Origin: Diadema setosum
Taxonomy: Eukaryota; Echinodermata; Echinoidea; Diadematoida; Diadematidae
Direction of reading: 5' to 3'
DNA: 64,000 bases
NCBI GenBank assembly: GCA_033980235.1
Contig: CM067072.1
Coordinates: forward strand, 17,301,047-17,365,046
Both the position numbers and the translations under genes were made by a program. The notes under the pieces are model-generated. The model was not told the origin of the DNA, made no database searches, and was given only the letters and a program-made list of their open reading frames with translations. Positions 63,848 to 64,000 of this stretch are shown piece after piece. Position 1 is the first letter of the stretch. Each line of letters begins with the position of its first letter.

Positions 63848-63878
63848 CTGCGACGTTGTCTCCATTTGGTGTACCAAC
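63848..63878 (+). CDS. ROR: ROR receptor, second 31-nt micro-exon after the Frizzled domain
   Basis: A good acceptor (TTCTCTTGTTTCCAG) precedes 63848 and GTAAGT follows at 63879. With the G carried from the Frizzled exon it reads AATLSPFGVP (residues 288-297) and leaves two bases for the next exon beyond the window. In ROR proteins the Frizzled domain is followed by a short linker and then a kringle domain, so a short low-complexity linker exon is expected here. It has the same length and the same entry and exit phase as the micro-exon at 48730. No homology is visible in ten residues; the call rests on splice sites, phase and position. Confidence 0.7.
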
Positions 63879-64000
63879 GTAAGTGAAATTATTTGAACGT
63901 ATTTCCTATGTGATATTAAACAGTGTTAGTATGGTTGATCAAGCTATAGCTTGGCAACAGATAAATCTGTTTATAAATTTGATGAGGTTAATGTATATGT
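63879..64000 (+). other. ROR intron 5, cut by window edge
   Basis: AT-rich sequence after the GTAAGT donor. The next exon, expected to lead into the kringle domain, is outside the window. Confidence 0.6.

Overview
The window looks like a piece of an animal genome, most likely a marine deuterostome invertebrate such as an echinoderm. I infer this from AT-rich DNA with GT-AG introns of 1 to 16 kb, the many short inverted-repeat transposons, long ATT/ATC/TTGA microsatellites, and a bilaterian receptor gene. I cannot name the species from sequence alone.

The one gene I can identify is the N-terminal half of a ROR-type receptor tyrosine kinase on the + strand, running from 28462 past the right edge. 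Five coding exons join in perfect phase: signal peptide (28462-28544), immunoglobulin domain (32345-32652), a 31-nt micro-exon (48730-48760), a complete ten-cysteine Frizzled domain (62365-62804), and a second 31-nt micro-exon (63848-63878). Together they give 297 complete codons. The kringle, membrane and kinase parts expected for a ROR protein must lie beyond 64000. The order Ig then Frizzled, and the Ig entry motif DAPMNN (DEPMNN in vertebrate ROR1), separate it from MuSK and from Frizzled receptors.

The left 28 kb carries no recognised gene. It holds one good candidate exon of an unidentified + strand gene (12226-12310), a weaker companion (15974-15997), several GC-richer non-repetitive islands that could be regulatory, and many repeats. 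The 2.2 kb before the ROR start codon (26228-28461) is GC-richer and almost repeat-free, which fits promoter and 5' UTR.

The ROR introns are full of non-autonomous DNA transposons with readable ends. There is a hAT-like element with a perfect 8-bp target duplication (46891-48553) ending 176 bp before a micro-exon, two mariner/pogo-like elements with TA duplications, several TTAA-bounded elements, and large fold-back elements able to form long hairpins in the pre-mRNA. Upstream, a Helitron-like repeat (13491-14372) carries four perfect RFX X-box palindromes, and X-box-like sites also occur singly in three ROR introns. Nearly all other long reading frames are translations of microsatellites or repeats.
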